A stretch of 7,540 nucleotides of DNA from Pseudomonadota bacterium (GTDB taxonomy: Bacteria; Pseudomonadota; Gammaproteobacteria; Burkholderiales; Nitrosomonadaceae), in assembly GCA_018240935.1 (NCBI GenBank), contig JAFEEV010000212.1:1-7540 (forward strand), in the 5' to 3' direction. The number at the start of each line of letters is the position of its first letter. The stretch's first letter is position 1. Under the pieces are notes generated by a model. That model ran no database searches. It worked only from the letters and a program-made list of their open reading frames with translations, and was not told the DNA's origin. A program made the position numbers and the translations under genes. Shown piece after piece: positions 6,938 through 7,540 of the stretch.

Positions 6938-6961
6938 GTTAGCTGAATTTGGATAATTAAA

Positions 6962-7171
6962 ATGGGAAAGTATTCAAAACTCAGAATGAAAATTCTGACG
7001 GGAAGTACTGACGCCGATATTGCATTTTCCGAACTTTGCCAATTATTAATCCGATTAGGGTTTACAGAGCGAATAAAAGGAAGCCATCACATTTTTACTC
7101 GCCAAGATATTGAAGAAATTATCAATTTGCAACCGAAAAACAACAAAGCGAAGCCGTATCAAGTCAAATAG
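6962..7171 (+). CDS. hicA: HicA-family toxin, C-terminus cut by an amber codon
   Basis: A 69-aa protein of the HicA mRNA-interferase family, small dsRBD-like RNases that cleave mRNA when not held by HicB. Hallmarks seen are MKILTGSTDADIAFSELCQLL (9–29), then LGFTERIKGSHHIF with the active-site histidine region GSHHIF (40–45), then IINLQPKNNKAKPYQVK (53–69). In relatives the KPYQVK segment continues into QVR and a final helix. Here a TAG (7169–7171) stands where CAG would encode that Gln. Beyond it the same frame reads VRILLAKYRMGEHDID and stops at 7222, which would give 86 aa and an 8-nt overlap with hicB. The gene therefore looks like a recent nonsense mutant, possibly inactive. The start ATG is preceded by GGA at 8 nt; an internal ATG at 6986 is an alternative. 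Base composition is richer in A and T than alaS. Confidence 0.82.
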   Translation: MGKYSKLRMKILTGSTDADIAFSELCQLLIRLGFTERIKGSHHIFTRQDIEEIINLQPKNNKAKPYQVK

Positions 7172-7214
7172 GTTAGAATTTTATTGGCGAAATATCGCAT
7201 GGGAGAACACGACA

Positions 7215-7424
7215 TTGATTAAATATGAATTGATCATTTACTGGAGCGAAGACGATCATGCATTCATCGCCGAAGTTCCGGAATTACCCGGTTGCATGGC
7301 GGATGGAGAGACCTACGAACTGGCTGTTGCCAACGTAAAAACCGTCATCGAACAGTGGATAGAAACCGCCCGCGAACTGGGTAGAACGATTCCGGAACCT
7401 AAAGGCAGGTTAATGTTTGCGTGA
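7215..7424 (+). CDS. hicB: HicB-family antitoxin, TTG start
   Basis: A 69-aa antitoxin of the small HicB type (partial RNase-H-like fold) that binds HicA and blocks its active site. The sequence shows KYELIIYWSEDDHAFIAEVPELPGC (3–27), the signature first strands and the PELPGC turn. It continues with MADGETYELAVANVKTVIEQWIETARELGR and ends with the family-typical PEPKGRLMFA. I start it at TTG (7215) because family proteins begin just before KYELII, and because GGGAG (7201–7205) sits 9 nt upstream. The longer frame from an ATG at 7110 would add 35 residues that overlap hicA and match nothing in the family. It has no C-terminal HTH or ribbon-helix-helix domain. It starts 43 nt after the present hicA stop but would overlap the unbroken hicA frame. 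Confidence 0.88.
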   Translation: MIKYELIIYWSEDDHAFIAEVPELPGCMADGETYELAVANVKTVIEQWIETARELGRTIPEPKGRLMFA

Positions 7425-7498
7425 TGGGACTGTAAAACGAAAAAATCAGAGTCCTAGTTTGTAGATTGGACTGACAAAGGGAAGTCAAACATTTATCG

Positions 7499-7527
7499 TT
7501 CACACAATGAGATACATTTGTTATAAC
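7499..7527 (+). promoter_or_regulatory. Promoter-like sequence pointing out of the window
   Basis: TTCACA (7499–7504, 5 of 6 to TTGACA) and TATAAC (7522–7527, 5 of 6 to TATAAT) are separated by exactly 17 nt. Transcription would begin near 7534 and leave the window on the right. A second, weaker pair, CTGACA (7471–7476) and TATCGT (7494–7499), also has a 17-nt spacer. The rest of 7425–7540 holds no gene and no convincing terminator. Confidence 0.4.
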
Positions 7528-7540
7528 ACCGTTATATCCT

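Noticed and set aside
6868..6961. Terminator after alaS
   Set aside because: Short palindromes occur (TATCG-CGAT-CGATA), but none is GC-rich and followed by a T tract.
7110..7424. 104-aa version of HicB starting at ATG 7110
   Set aside because: The first 35 residues overlap hicA and do not resemble HicB; the family starts just before KYELII, where TTG 7215 has a Shine-Dalgarno.

Overview
The window looks like chromosomal DNA of a betaproteobacterium. The best fit is the Nitrosomonas/Nitrosomonadales group. I base this on the RecA and AlaS sequence style, the adk–pfp pairing with a PPi-type phosphofructokinase, the recA–recX–alaS order, and moderate GC genes separated by AT-rich spacers. This is recognition from memory, not a database match.

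Left arm (minus strand, 95–2149): adk (adenylate kinase) is read leftward. It is followed by a clear intrinsic terminator and then pfp (PPi-dependent 6-phosphofructokinase), which has its own good ribosome binding site. Together they link adenylate balance with the reversible, ATP-sparing step of glycolysis and gluconeogenesis. The adk reading frame has no ATG, GTG or TTG from the upstream in-frame stop through the P-loop. Its start appears to be ATC (or ATT), placed at ideal distance behind a strong Shine-Dalgarno sequence. Positions 1–94, downstream of pfp, hold no gene or convincing terminator.

Middle (2150–2388): a divergent control region. It carries a perfect TATAAT and a leader stem-loop for adk on the minus strand, and an extended −10 promoter for recA on the plus strand.

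Right arm (plus strand, 2389–6867): recA, recX, a small exported OB-fold-like protein and alaS are tightly packed. Gaps or overlaps are 5 nt, ATGA and ATGA. The recombinase, its modulator, an unexplained periplasmic protein and alanyl-tRNA synthetase therefore appear to be co-transcribed and partly translationally coupled.

Right end (6868–7540): a small AT-richer module of the hicAB toxin–antitoxin type. hicA ends at an amber codon inside its conserved C-terminus; read past that codon, the frame continues with family-like sequence and overlaps hicB. hicB appears intact and starts at TTG. Past hicB lies a non-coding stretch with a promoter-like sequence pointing out of the window.

The region is mostly conserved housekeeping DNA. 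The unusual points are the adk start, the broken or shortened hicA, and the exported OB-fold protein inside the recA–alaS operon. I see no rRNA, tRNA, IS element or CRISPR array.
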